From: Paenibacillus_E sp042676385
Lineage (GTDB): Bacteria > Bacillota > Bacilli > Paenibacillales > NBRC-103111
Direction: 5' to 3'
Length of the DNA stretch: 64,000 nucleotides
Assembly (NCBI RefSeq): GCF_042676385.1
Contig: NZ_JBHTHA010000002.1
Coordinates: 1,178,001-1,242,000 of the forward strand
Shown here: piece by piece, positions 1 through 7,815 of the stretch
Layout of the letters: each line of letters opens with the position of its first letter
Numbering within the stretch: the stretch's first letter is position 1
Position numbers and translations under genes: made by a program
The notes under the pieces: generated by a model
The model's database searches: none
Seen by the model: the letters and a program-made list of their open reading frames with translations, nothing else
What the model was told of the DNA's origin: nothing

Positions 1-1395
1 AACCGGCGAATCAAAGTAACTTTGGCTAATAAACCTTGGTATCGGGAGGTTCTCGAAAATAAAACAGGCAAACACATCACAGTTCCAGAGAAGGATGACG
101 AACTTTCATTATTCTTATCCTCAAAGGATGCGTTTTCCATCTCACTGGTTCGATTGTTTTTTGATGCTAACAATACCCCAGAAGGTATCGTAGAAGTCAA
201 GCAAGATGCAGACAAATTATTTACCAACATCACTGATTATGTGAAACACAACAATTGGCAGCAGGTTATTGTGTATAATGATTCCGGAGACATTATTTAC
301 CCTCTTGATCCCAAAGCCAAGGACTTGGTTTCTTACTTTAGTCGTTCGCAAATCAATTCCCCCTCGGAATTGAAATACATTATTAACCCTACTACAAATG
401 AAAAAGAAATCTATAGTATCTCTCATTCTGAGTACACAGGTTGGAACATTGCTCTAGTTGCCTCGGAAAATCATTTATTGGGCCCATTAAATGATTTCAC
501 GAAGAGGATTGCTATGGTCAGTCTGGCCATTCTGCTGCTTGCTATTTCGCTTTCATACCTTGCGGCTAAACGAATCACCAAACCTATTGCCAGAATGCAT
601 GCCGTTATGAAATCCACAAATTTAGAAGACATCACATCTAGTGCGCATCTAAAATTAAATAGCGGTTTAAATGAGCTTGATCGCTTGCAGTTCGCTTTTA
701 ACAAGATGAGTGAACGCTTGAAAGAATCCATGGATCAATTGCTGATGTCCCAGCTACAAGAGCTCCAAGCCAAAATGTTAGCGCTTCAATCGCAGATGAA
801 CCCTCATTTTTTATATAATACGTTAGCTACGATTTCCGTCATGGCGGAGGAGAATTTGAATGAACAGATCGTAACCATGATCGAGAATCTATCTGTTATG
901 TTAAGATATATTTCCTCTGACAATTCATCTCAAGTCCCTTTAGGAACTGAACTAGATTACACCGAAAAGTACCTGCAATGTATTAAAATCAGACATAAAC
1001 AAAACATCGTATATTCGTTTGAAATTGAAGAGAACATGCGGAATATTCCAGTTCCCAAATTAATTATCCAACCTCTTGTTGAGAATTCACTGAAGTACTC
1101 CTCCAAATTCTTGCCTCCATGGACGATTAAGATAAAAGGGTATCAGGAGTTCGACCACTGGTTTGTTGAAGTCATCGATAACGGTCCCGGATTTGATCAG
1201 AGGGCTATCGCTGAATTTAACAACAGGATTCAGGAAATCGAACAGTCCGGGATATTTCCCGGCTTGAAGCTTGATGGTATGGGGTTATTGAATATTTATC
1301 TCAGGTTGAAAATTTCTTACAGTACAGATATGTGTATGGAAACCGTTAACCTACCTGATGGAGGGGCGAAGGTTATAGTTGGGGGAAAAATTTAA
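1..1395 (+). CDS. YesM-type sensor histidine kinase, 5' end cut by window edge
   Basis: Membrane sensor kinase that would phosphorylate the regulator encoded just downstream. The reading frame is open back to base 1; a TTG at 22 is the first possible start inside the window, but the protein opens in the middle of an extracellular sensor domain, so the true start and first membrane segment lie outside. Counting from that TTG: sensor domain to about residue 160, membrane helix about 163-182, HAMP linker, then a His_kinase domain with the phospho-acceptor H262 in the NPHFLYNT box. The ATPase part shows the N box (VENSLKYSS), DNGPGFD and a GMGLLNI loop. This layout is that of the LytS/YesM family, which usually senses extracellular sugars. 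It ends 14 bases before the response regulator, so the two form an operon. Family call is firm; the ligand is unknown. Confidence 0.93.
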   Translation, partial: NRRIKVTLANKPWYREVLENKTGKHITVPEKDDELSLFLSSKDAFSISLVRLFFDANNTPEGIVEVKQDADKLFTNITDYVKHNNWQQVIVYNDSGDIIYPLDPKAKDLVSYFSRSQINSPSELKYIINPTTNEKEIYSISHSEYTGWNIALVASENHLLGPLNDFTKRIAMVSLAILLLAISLSYLAAKRITKPIARMHAVMKSTNLEDITSSAHLKLNSGLNELDRLQFAFNKMSERLKESMDQLLMSQLQELQAKMLALQSQMNPHFLYNTLATISVMAEENLNEQIVTMIENLSVMLRYISSDNSSQVPLGTELDYTEKYLQCIKIRHKQNIVYSFEIEENMRNIPVPKLIIQPLVENSLKYSSKFLPPWTIKIKGYQEFDHWFVEVIDNGPGFDQRAIAEFNNRIQEIEQSGIFPGLKLDGMGLLNIYLRLKISYSTDMCMETVNLPDGGAKVIVGGKI

Positions 1396-1409
1396 AGGGG
1401 TGAGGGGAA

Positions 1410-2174
1410 ATGGAGCATACCGCACAGATTCGCGTTGTTGTGGTTGAAGATGAAGAATTAATTTTGAATAATATCGTTAAGAAAATTCAATCTTTAGATC
1501 CTTCCTTTGTCATCATTGGTACTGCTCAAGACGGCTTGTCAGCGCTGAAGGTTCTTGAAAATAATGCTATCGATGTTCTATTTACGGATATTCAAATGCC
1601 AGCCATTGATGGATTAGAGCTGTTAAAGCAAGTGTCACTTCAATTTCCCCACATAGAAACGGTGATAATCAGTGGTTATAACAATTTCGAATATGCTCGC
1701 CAAGCAATTAAATTCAACGTGAACGAGTACTTATTAAAACCGATCATCACCAGCGATTTGGAACAAGTACTAATCAAGATCAAGATGTCGTTTGAAAACA
1801 ATAGGAAGTTACCTAAGTCACTGCCTTCTTCCGAGAAGAATATGCGTGCACCTGAAGAAATTGTGAAGATGATTCAATTATATTTAAAAGAAAACTTTTA
1901 TGAAGAAATTACACTGGAGTCGATCTCCAGGCACTTTAATTTTCATCCTTCTTATCTTAGTAAAATCTTCATCAAACATTCGGGGGGACCACCATCCAAA
2001 TACTTGACAACAGTTCGCATCAATCATGCCAAATATTTGCTTACAAAGGAAAAGGATCTCTCCATCAAAGAAATCTCTCAACGTGTAGGCTATCCAGATC
2101 CTTATTATTTCAGTAGAATTTTTAAACAAATTGCAGAAAGAACCCCAACGGAGTATCGAAACTTGCATGAGTGA
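1410..2174 (+). CDS. AraC-type response regulator (YesN-like, short form)
   Basis: Partner of the kinase upstream. An N-terminal receiver domain (residues about 7-125) has the acidic pair in VVVEDEE, the phospho-acceptor Asp in FTDIQMPAIDG and the conserved Lys in NEYLLKPI. A short linker leads to two AraC helix-turn-helix motifs (about 150-254) with the family signature around YYFSRIFKQ. At 254 aa it is half the length of the other regulators in this window, which carry an additional middle region of about 250 residues. The ribosome site AGGGGTGAGGGG precedes the ATG at normal distance. No transporter follows; the downstream DNA is debris on the other strand, so the original target genes may have been lost or may lie left of the window. 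Confidence 0.93.
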   Translation: MEHTAQIRVVVVEDEELILNNIVKKIQSLDPSFVIIGTAQDGLSALKVLENNAIDVLFTDIQMPAIDGLELLKQVSLQFPHIETVIISGYNNFEYARQAIKFNVNEYLLKPIITSDLEQVLIKIKMSFENNRKLPKSLPSSEKNMRAPEEIVKMIQLYLKENFYEEITLESISRHFNFHPSYLSKIFIKHSGGPPSKYLTTVRINHAKYLLTKEKDLSIKEISQRVGYPDPYYFSRIFKQIAERTPTEYRNLHE

Positions 2175-2249
2175 ATTAACAATTACGGGGTATCAGAATG
2201 ATGAATTGTCAATTGGGGGAAAGGCGCTCGGAAGGTGCAAGGCTGATAA

Positions 2250-2275
2250 TAAAAAAGCGTTCCAACAGGAGCGCT
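2250..2275 (-). terminator. Rho-independent terminator at the end of the glycosidase debris
   Basis: On the minus strand an 8-bp stem (AGCGCTCC / GGAACGCT, one G-T pair) with a 4-base loop is followed by TTTTTTATT. It would have ended the now broken minus-strand glycosidase genes. Confidence 0.7.
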
Positions 2276-2324
2276 GATCCCCGCCGGAACGCCGTGCCAT
2301 ATTACTGCGCCGTGACTGTGATGC

Positions 2325-2429
2325 TCATGGCGCTATTTTGGATTTCAATGGATCGTTCCACTGGTTGGTCGTGCGGTTGAATTGCGAGCCGTTGTTCCAC
2401 AGCTGAACCGTCAAAAAGCTATTGAAGCC
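2325..2429 (-). pseudogene. Scrap of a GH5-type glycoside hydrolase C-terminus
   Basis: The minus strand reads GFNSFLTVQLWNNG followed by SQFNRTTNQWNDP before a stop. This matches in character the LWDNGTRFDRTTYQW segment in the chimeric pseudogene near 21.5 kb, a region near the C-terminus of GH5 TIM barrels. No start, catalytic residues or neighbouring domain remain. It lies directly after an unrelated glycosidase fragment, so at least one deletion joined them. The family assignment rests on this short motif and is moderate. Confidence 0.5.
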
Positions 2430-2444
2430 GCTTGCGCTTCTGCT

Positions 2445-2764
2445 TCAACCCCTGCCATATTGGGCAATCAGCCTCTCGTATTCGGCTTGCCAGGTTGGTC
2501 GAGAATAAGGCCGTTTCGTTCCCACCCGCCCAAGCGGAAAACGTTCGGTCCTTCTTGGGAACGTACGGTAATGACCGGCCCCTTAACCTCCCAATGGTAG
2601 AGATCGCTGCTGTCTGCTGCATACATATGAGAGTGATGTCCCTCATCCTTGTACCACATCCGGAAGCGGCCGTCCGGCAACCGGTAGACGCAAGCATCAA
2701 TAACATTACCCGAGCTCAAACCGAGCTTGGAAACAAAATGCCTTGATGAGAAATGAAATACCAC
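2445..2764 (-). pseudogene. Broken five-bladed-propeller glycosidase (GH43/GH32-like)
   Basis: The frame contains VIDACVYRLPDGRFRMWYKD, then AADSSDLYHWEVKGPVI and EGPNVFRLGGW, typical of the GH43/GH32 beta-propeller superfamily. After GGW a stretch appears to be missing: intact relatives have a further strand there before the NGLILDQPGK segment. A frameshift follows, since the next frame gives TWQAEYERLIAQYGRG and a stop at 2445. The N-terminal domain is missing; the fragment runs straight into the end of the small zinc-ribbon ORF. It is therefore a deletion remnant, not a gene. The exact GH subfamily cannot be told by eye. Confidence 0.6.
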
Positions 2765-2952
2765 TCCCCGGAAACCGATAGTACATTTTTTCTTTTAGCA
2801 ATATGCGATTTACCGGTTTCCTGTAGTACATAAGCTGGAAATGAAGGGTATCCAAATTCCAATAAATCTGCGCATCGATCACAAACTTTTTCTGTGACTT
2901 GCTTTTCCTCAATATTACATAGTGGACAAAGTAATTTTGGATTCATATTCAC
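2716..2952 (-). CDS. Small zinc-ribbon protein, C-terminus altered by deletion junction
   Basis: A 78-aa frame starting MNMNPKLLCPLCN, with a second CxxC (VCDRCADLLEFGYPS) about 17 residues on, so a two-CxxC zinc ribbon followed by a short tail. An AAGGATGTGAG ribosome site precedes the start. The last 18 or so codons overlap the glycosidase fragment in another frame, so the natural C-terminus has probably been replaced. I do not recognise a specific family; similar small CPxC proteins are common in Bacilli and of unknown role. It may still be expressed, but could equally be part of the wreckage. Confidence 0.45.
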   Translation of the reverse strand: MNMNPKLLCPLCNIEEKQVTEKVCDRCADLLEFGYPSFPAYVLQETGKSHIAKRKNVLSVSGEWYFISHQGILFPSSV

Positions 2953-2972
2953 TCACATCCTTTATTAATCTC

Positions 2973-4106
2973 TCACGTTTCATCAGCGCCGGATCTGGTC
3001 AGATACGCTCCTCCGATCAACAATATACTGCTGACATAAAACACAGAGACAAGTCCAACAGTTGAACCTACTAAGCCAAAAAAGAGCGGTGCGATTAATT
3101 GAGATAGCCTGTTGGACGCCAACCTAAGTCCAAGGACTTCACCTGTTCTCGTTTTGGGGGAAGCATTGTAAGTCGTGGTCATCGACAAGGGTTGCCCACA
3201 ACCCAAACCTGCTCCCATTAATGCGCTTAGCATAAAGAAAATAAACAACTGATTTGTAAATGGGACTATGAAAAACGAGATCCCTGCTGTAAGGATGGAA
3301 GCTATTAGGATTTGGTTTCGACCAAAGAGGATAGTGAGTTTAGGCAAGAAAAATCGGATAGCGACCATACTTATTCCCTGAACGGCAATTATCCATCCAA
3401 TGATACTCGGTGAAATATTCAGTTGTTTGGCAAATAGAGGGAAATATGCCACAAATATATCTCGAGAATACAGAACAAGTGCACTAGAAACCAACGCTTT
3501 CCTTAAAATTGGCATTTTCAATAGACTCAGGGAACTTGCTAAGGATAAACCAGCCGGCTCGTTCTTTCTAAAAATGACAGGCAAAAAATAAGACAATGCA
3601 ATCGGTATCACACCGATGAAAGTTGAAACGAGAAAAGCAAACCTATAAGAAAAATGTTCAACCAGATATCCTCCAGCGATAGGCCCCATTACGCTACCGA
3701 ATGACATCGCCATACTAAACATACTGAAATATTGATCCCGGTTCATAGAATTTGCAGAATTCCCTAGGACATTCTGAAGTGATATATTGATGAAAAGCTG
3801 TGAAACACCTACGATAGCTTGAGATACGTATAGGGACCACATGGACGGAAAACAAAAGGGGAAGACCATCCCTACTGTCATTCCTGCTGCTCCAAAAAAA
3901 ATGGGAAGCCTATCGCCCACATAATCCGCGATTCTACCTGCGTAAATAGCGAAAAATAATGGAAAGAATGCGTAGAAAGCTGTGACCATTCCTATTTCAA
4001 ATGTATTTGCACCGAGTTGGGAAGCAAATAATGTGACGACAGGTCTGGTGATATTCAGCATGACTTGAAATCCAATTGTGATCATAATGACAATCCTTAA
4101 TACCAT
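2973..4106 (-). CDS. MFS transporter
   Basis: A 377-aa integral membrane protein with about 12 hydrophobic segments and the loop 2-3 motif GRIADYVGDRLP that marks the major facilitator superfamily. The substrate cannot be read from the sequence. Its start is preceded by GGTGGAGGAGT. It lies 74 bases downstream of the PrpF-family gene on the same strand, so it is probably co-transcribed and could export or import an organic acid handled by that enzyme. It is a little shorter than many MFS proteins (about 400 aa) but has no visible break. The family is firm; the job is inference from the neighbour. Confidence 0.85.
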   Translation of the reverse strand: MVLRIVIMITIGFQVMLNITRPVVTLFASQLGANTFEIGMVTAFYAFFPLFFAIYAGRIADYVGDRLPIFFGAAGMTVGMVFPFCFPSMWSLYVSQAIVGVSQLFINISLQNVLGNSANSMNRDQYFSMFSMAMSFGSVMGPIAGGYLVEHFSYRFAFLVSTFIGVIPIALSYFLPVIFRKNEPAGLSLASSLSLLKMPILRKALVSSALVLYSRDIFVAYFPLFAKQLNISPSIIGWIIAVQGISMVAIRFFLPKLTILFGRNQILIASILTAGISFFIVPFTNQLFIFFMLSALMGAGLGCGQPLSMTTTYNASPKTRTGEVLGLRLASNRLSQLIAPLFFGLVGSTVGLVSVFYVSSILLIGGAYLTRSGADET

Positions 4107-4180
4107 ACTCCTCCACCTTCACAACCCTCATCTATGAAAAAACTAGAACATTTAGAGTTAGGTTAGACCCGTCTTTGTTT

Positions 4181-5341
4181 CTAAGCCCCCAGTACAGAAG
4201 ATGGTACGTACGAGTATCCATCCATAAGTCTTCTTGCTGTTCTACCGCAAGCCGCACGTTCAACATTCCACTCTACACCCTTGTTCTCTACGACGGTCTC
4301 TACGTACATGGATCCTGACGGGTGTCCTATACGTAAACCAGAGATTGTCTGGGACACTTTCTCGTAAGCAAGAGTTCCCGGAATTTTACACGCTGTAGCT
4401 AAAGCCATAGCTCCGCTCACCGCAAATGCTTTATGCAAGGATCCCATTGTGATATAGCGAGAAATAAGGTCGACTTCCCCTTGCTCAATTCGTCTATTTG
4501 TCAGGGTTACATAATCTGTTGGAGATGTCACCATGACGATCTTCGGCAAGGCATGTGTAGTAGGTTTAACATCCTCTCCTGGCTTAATGAGACCGGCGAG
4601 GATGCCGCCCTGCACTCTTATTTGCTCTAACGTATCCATCAGAGTCTTGTTTTGATTGACCTCCTGCTGTAGTTCCGTCCCCTTGGCTCCTACATCCTCA
4701 GCTCTTACAATTACAATGGTATTGGCGCAATCCACGATACTTACCTCAAAGCTCCTGCCATCTTCGATTTGAACTGTATCCTTAGCATTTCCTGTAGGTA
4801 AGGTTTTTCCTGTAAAGGTCCCACCCGAATTCAAAAAATTCAACATGATCTTCGAAGACACGCCAGGAACGCCGTCAATGGAGAAATCTCCTTCATATTT
4901 GATTTGTCCATTAGCTACCGGTATTTCGGCAACAATGATTTTGTCAATATTGGTATTATAGATATGAACGGCTGTAACGGGTTCCGTTAAGGGGACATAC
5001 CCTTCTTCAGCGGCGTAGAGACCTACTGCAGTTATTAAATTCCCACAGGTCACCTTATAATCAATGACATGATTCTCGACACTCACTTGACCGAAGGTAT
5101 AATCGATATGTGCACCTGGTCGTGAAGGAGGACCTACGATTGCCAGCTTGCTCGTCAAACTTGTTCCTCCTCCTAAACCGTCGATTTGGCTGCTATCCGG
5201 ACTACCGAACATTCTCAAAATCAATTTATCCCTAGTTTCCGGATTGGAAGGTAGATCGTATTTTCGTAAGATCAGACCTTTGCTAGTGCCTCCCCTCATG
5301 ATGGTTGTCGGAATTTTTATCATTTGTCCGAAATCGTACAT
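4181..5341 (-). CDS. PrpF-family isomerase/tautomerase (aconitate or oxalomesaconate type)
   Basis: Members of this family shift double bonds or isomerise unsaturated di- and tricarboxylates (2-methylaconitate isomerase PrpF; 4-oxalomesaconate tautomerase GalD). The sequence begins with the family hallmark IPTTIMRGGTSKG, followed by DGLGGGTSLTSKLAIVGPP and the VTCGNLITAVGLYA segment that contains the active-site Cys-Gly-Asn. The open frame extends to an ATG at 5392, but that has no ribosome site, whereas the ATG at 5341 follows AGAGGAG at 9 bases; 386 aa is the usual family length. Neighbouring MFS genes, a LysR gene and a broken TctC binding protein point to a tricarboxylate-type substrate. 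Which acid is used is not visible. Confidence 0.9.
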   Translation of the reverse strand: MYDFGQMIKIPTTIMRGGTSKGLILRKYDLPSNPETRDKLILRMFGSPDSSQIDGLGGGTSLTSKLAIVGPPSRPGAHIDYTFGQVSVENHVIDYKVTCGNLITAVGLYAAEEGYVPLTEPVTAVHIYNTNIDKIIVAEIPVANGQIKYEGDFSIDGVPGVSSKIMLNFLNSGGTFTGKTLPTGNAKDTVQIEDGRSFEVSIVDCANTIVIVRAEDVGAKGTELQQEVNQNKTLMDTLEQIRVQGGILAGLIKPGEDVKPTTHALPKIVMVTSPTDYVTLTNRRIEQGEVDLISRYITMGSLHKAFAVSGAMALATACKIPGTLAYEKVSQTISGLRIGHPSGSMYVETVVENKGVEWNVERAACGRTARRLMDGYSYVPSSVLGA

Positions 5342-5433
5342 CTCATACCACTCCTCTAATCGTTCTCTCTTCTTGAGGTCCAAATGACTCATATAATAAA
5401 TGTATTAGAGAATAAGGAATAAATAAAATATAT

Positions 5434-5460
5434 ATTTTTTATTCATTTCAATAAAAATTA
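5434..5460. promoter_or_regulatory. Probable LysR operator upstream of the PrpF-family gene
   Basis: ATTTTTTATTCATTTCAATA continuing AAAATTA forms an AT-rich dyad. It is almost the same as the sequence in front of the lysR gene at 7738-7763 and resembles 7042-7072 upstream of the MFS gene. A shared dyad at all three promoters around one LysR gene suggests its binding site (inference). Confidence 0.5.
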
Positions 5461-5480
5461 TTGATTTCTATTTCATTTAC

Positions 5481-5535
5481 AAAAAAAAGACGATATAATA
5501 ACACTGCTTTAAATCAGCGTCTTACATCGTCTTTT
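5481..5535 (-). terminator. Terminator after the second MFS gene
   Basis: On the minus strand AAAAGACGAT and ATCGTCTTTT pair around a 31-base loop that holds a smaller hairpin, and run into eight T. It sits directly beyond the MFS stop codon at 5538. Confidence 0.65.
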
Positions 5536-5537
5536 CA

Positions 5538-6938
5538 TTACTTCACTGATATTGACTCTTGCCCAACGAATTTCGACTCATCACTATTGATCTCATCCAG
5601 ATTGCGCTTATTCGTCTTTGGACCAAAACTAAGGGCCATGGCTGATCCGATCCATGTTGCGGCAATTAGAGAAAAGACACTCATATTTCCAAAGTTAATA
5701 ATAAAATAGCTGATTACGATTGGCCCCAATACATTTGAAACTCGACCGATACCATAAGTAAAACCATAGCCTGTTGCTCTTATCTCAGTAGGATACAATT
5801 CTGAGGTATAAGCATATAGATTCGAAGAGTAAACTCTTTCCATCAAATTCACCAAAAATCCAAAGGATATTAAAAATAGAGGGTTAAAAGTCATTCCGTA
5901 TAAAAGGACGCAAATTGCGATAATTATAGATGATACAGCCAAATTCCACTTCCGTTCGAAACGATCCGAAATAAAAGCGCCTACTAATGCTCCTAACGGC
6001 GCACCAACCGTGATTAATGAACTGTAAATTAATGATTTATTTAATTCGATGCCGTGTTGTACCAGTAAAGTCGGGACCCAAGAGGAAAATCCGTAAAACC
6101 CGATGGTTTGGAAAACCCAAACCAGCGTCAGAATCGACGTTCTACCCAGGTATTTCCCTTTAAATATCTCGATAAGAGAACCTGCTTTTAATTGTGTCTT
6201 CGGTCTAAGGACAACATCAGTTATAGGAGGCAGTTCGCCTTTTTCCAGGAGAACAGTTTCCTCAATTTTTTGCATGATGGCTTCTGCTTTTTTAAAATCA
6301 CCTCGCGCAAAGTGCCATCTGGGTATTTCCACCAATTTACGAAGAAAGTATATCGAGAAAAGTCCCATCGCCCCCCACGCGAATACGTATCGCCATCCAT
6401 CCGGGCCTAGTGTAACCAAATAACTTGAAACCCAAGCGGTTAAAGGAATTCCGAGCAATCCCACCGCAATGGTCATACCTTGGTATTTGCCACGGGAAGC
6501 AGAAGGAAAGAATTCACTGACGTAAGTATTCGCGTTTACTAGCGCAGCCGATGCCCCCATACCTGTTAAAAACCGCAAGACGCCTAGTGAAACCGGATCC
6601 CAAGCAAAAGCTGTTAGTAAAGAAAGAATTGAGAAAAAGACAGTGTTTGCAATAATGGCATTTCTTCTCCCAAATCTATCGGCTACCCATCCGCCGAATG
6701 CAGAACCGAGAAACATTCCCAAAAAAGAACAAGATGTAACAAGACCAATCGTGCTAACGGACATTCCCCAATGTTTTTTTAATGCAGGTGCAACATACGA
6801 AAACGTATTCAAGTCGGCAAACTCAAAGAAATAAACAATAGCCAGTGCGGTTATAACTTTTTTATGAATACTTGTAATCGGGAGACGATCTAATCGGCTT
6901 GAAATATTGTTTCCGCTTTCATTTCGTGTGATATTCAA
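5538..6938 (-). CDS. MFS transporter, sugar/aromatic-acid:H+ symporter type
   Basis: About 466 aa with 12 membrane segments. The first-half motif FGGWVADRFGRRNAI and the later RFERKW loop, a long central loop (about 215-265) and PSASRGKYQGM resemble the metabolite:H+ symporter group that includes NiaP and aromatic-acid carriers. The ATG at 6962 has no ribosome site; a TTG eight codons in, at 6938, follows GGAGG at 7 bases and is preferred here. It has its own terminator and an upstream AT-rich dyad shared with the LysR gene, which is transcribed divergently. It is probably the importer for the acid metabolised through the PrpF-family enzyme. Family is firm, substrate inferred. Confidence 0.87.
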   Translation of the reverse strand: MNITRNESGNNISSRLDRLPITSIHKKVITALAIVYFFEFADLNTFSYVAPALKKHWGMSVSTIGLVTSCSFLGMFLGSAFGGWVADRFGRRNAIIANTVFFSILSLLTAFAWDPVSLGVLRFLTGMGASAALVNANTYVSEFFPSASRGKYQGMTIAVGLLGIPLTAWVSSYLVTLGPDGWRYVFAWGAMGLFSIYFLRKLVEIPRWHFARGDFKKAEAIMQKIEETVLLEKGELPPITDVVLRPKTQLKAGSLIEIFKGKYLGRTSILTLVWVFQTIGFYGFSSWVPTLLVQHGIELNKSLIYSSLITVGAPLGALVGAFISDRFERKWNLAVSSIIIAICVLLYGMTFNPLFLISFGFLVNLMERVYSSNLYAYTSELYPTEIRATGYGFTYGIGRVSNVLGPIVISYFIINFGNMSVFSLIAATWIGSAMALSFGPKTNKRNLDEINSDESKFVGQESISVK

Positions 6939-7041
6939 TTTGATTCCTCCAATTGTACTCATATCATTTGCTTAATAAGCATTCAGTATTCACCCCGGGC
7001 GTACAACTTAACTTTAACATCTGAATTGACATAAAAAAAAT

Positions 7042-7072
7042 ATTTATTTTTTATCGAATATAATAAATAATT
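7042..7072. promoter_or_regulatory. Probable LysR operator upstream of the MFS gene
   Basis: An AT-rich imperfect dyad (ATTTTTTATCGAATATAATA continuing AATAATT) lies about 100 bases upstream of the MFS start. It resembles the dyads at 5434-5460 and 7738-7763 in its TTTTTTAT and AATAAA arms. Confidence 0.4.
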
Positions 7073-7090
7073 CTGATCCCTAAAAACATT

Positions 7091-7187
7091 TTAACCTTTT
7101 TCATTCACGATAACCCTCTTTCCTTTCCTTTCATAATGAGAGGGATTGAGATCCATAAGTTCGGGAATATTAGTGAAGCGGGCCTCG
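7091..7187 (-). pseudogene. C-terminal scrap of an unidentified protein
   Basis: The minus strand reads ARFTNIPELMDLNPSHYERK then GKRVIVNEKG and a stop, a plausible protein C-terminus with no start of its own. It is joined directly to the stop of the TctC fragment. I do not recognise the family. Being inside a tricarboxylate-type locus, it could be the tail of a lost pathway enzyme. Confidence 0.3.
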
Positions 7188-7398
7188 TTACAAATAGCGA
7201 GTAATCAGTCTCGCTGTTTTATCAAGACCGCCGCCTGCCCCGTTCGGAGCAACAAAGGTGACAGGTTTTTCGGGATATTTAGAAACCGTATTTGCGCTGC
7301 AGATTGATTGACGACTTCTTTACCTGCACTGCAGGCCGTCAAACTAATGAATACAAGAGCAGATAAAAAAGGTACTTTCCAGTTTTTATTCGCACCAT
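7188..7398 (-). pseudogene. Broken TctC-type tricarboxylate-binding lipoprotein
   Basis: Three frames together spell the start of a tripartite tricarboxylate transporter binding protein. An ATG at 7398 with GGGGG upstream is followed, after a frameshift, by a lipoprotein signal (NKNWKVPFLSALVFISLTAC); after another shift comes YPEKPVTFVAPNGAGGGLDK then TARLITRYL and a stop. The YPxKPITFVxPxxAGGGxD motif is the N-terminal signature of the TctC/Bug family. Only about 75 of some 330 residues remain. A perfect cre box lies about 45 bases upstream. So this locus once had its own high-affinity tricarboxylate uptake system. Confidence 0.75.
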
Positions 7399-7443
7399 TT
7401 TCGATTCCCCCTGATTATTTTCAAATCATGGATTTCACGCTAA

Positions 7444-7458
7444 ATGTAACCGCTTACA
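7444..7458. promoter_or_regulatory. cre box (CcpA site), perfect consensus
   Basis: ATGTAACCGCTTACA matches WTGNAANCGNWNNCW at every fixed position. It stands in the promoter region of the broken TctC-type gene. Confidence 0.65.
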
Positions 7459-7737
7459 ATATTAATGAAATTAATACTTGTAGCTAGCTCCCCCCTACAA
7501 TCAAATGAATAATATGCGATACGATCGACCTAAATTTATTGCGCTCCTCCTTACCTTTAAGGTACCATACATACATATATAAAATTAAATACTTATATTT
7601 TATCAAAAATAATAATTAATTTTTATGTCAAACAACTTCATAATATATCCACCCTCCAATCAACAACCTATTCAATTATTATAAAATCAACAAATTATAA
7701 CTGAGTCACAGAATCTAAATAATAGAACATAATATTA

Positions 7738-7763
7738 ATTTTTTATTGTTTTCAATAAAATTA
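7738..7763. promoter_or_regulatory. Probable LysR autoregulatory operator
   Basis: ATTTTTTATTGTTTTCAATA continuing AAATTA, 53 bases before the lysR start, is nearly identical to 5434-5460. LysR proteins typically bind T-N11-A dyads near their own promoter, which fits. Confidence 0.5.
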
Positions 7764-7815
7764 TTTAATATTATAAAATAAAGAATTCAATGAAAACGAA
7801 TGAGGTACGACATCA

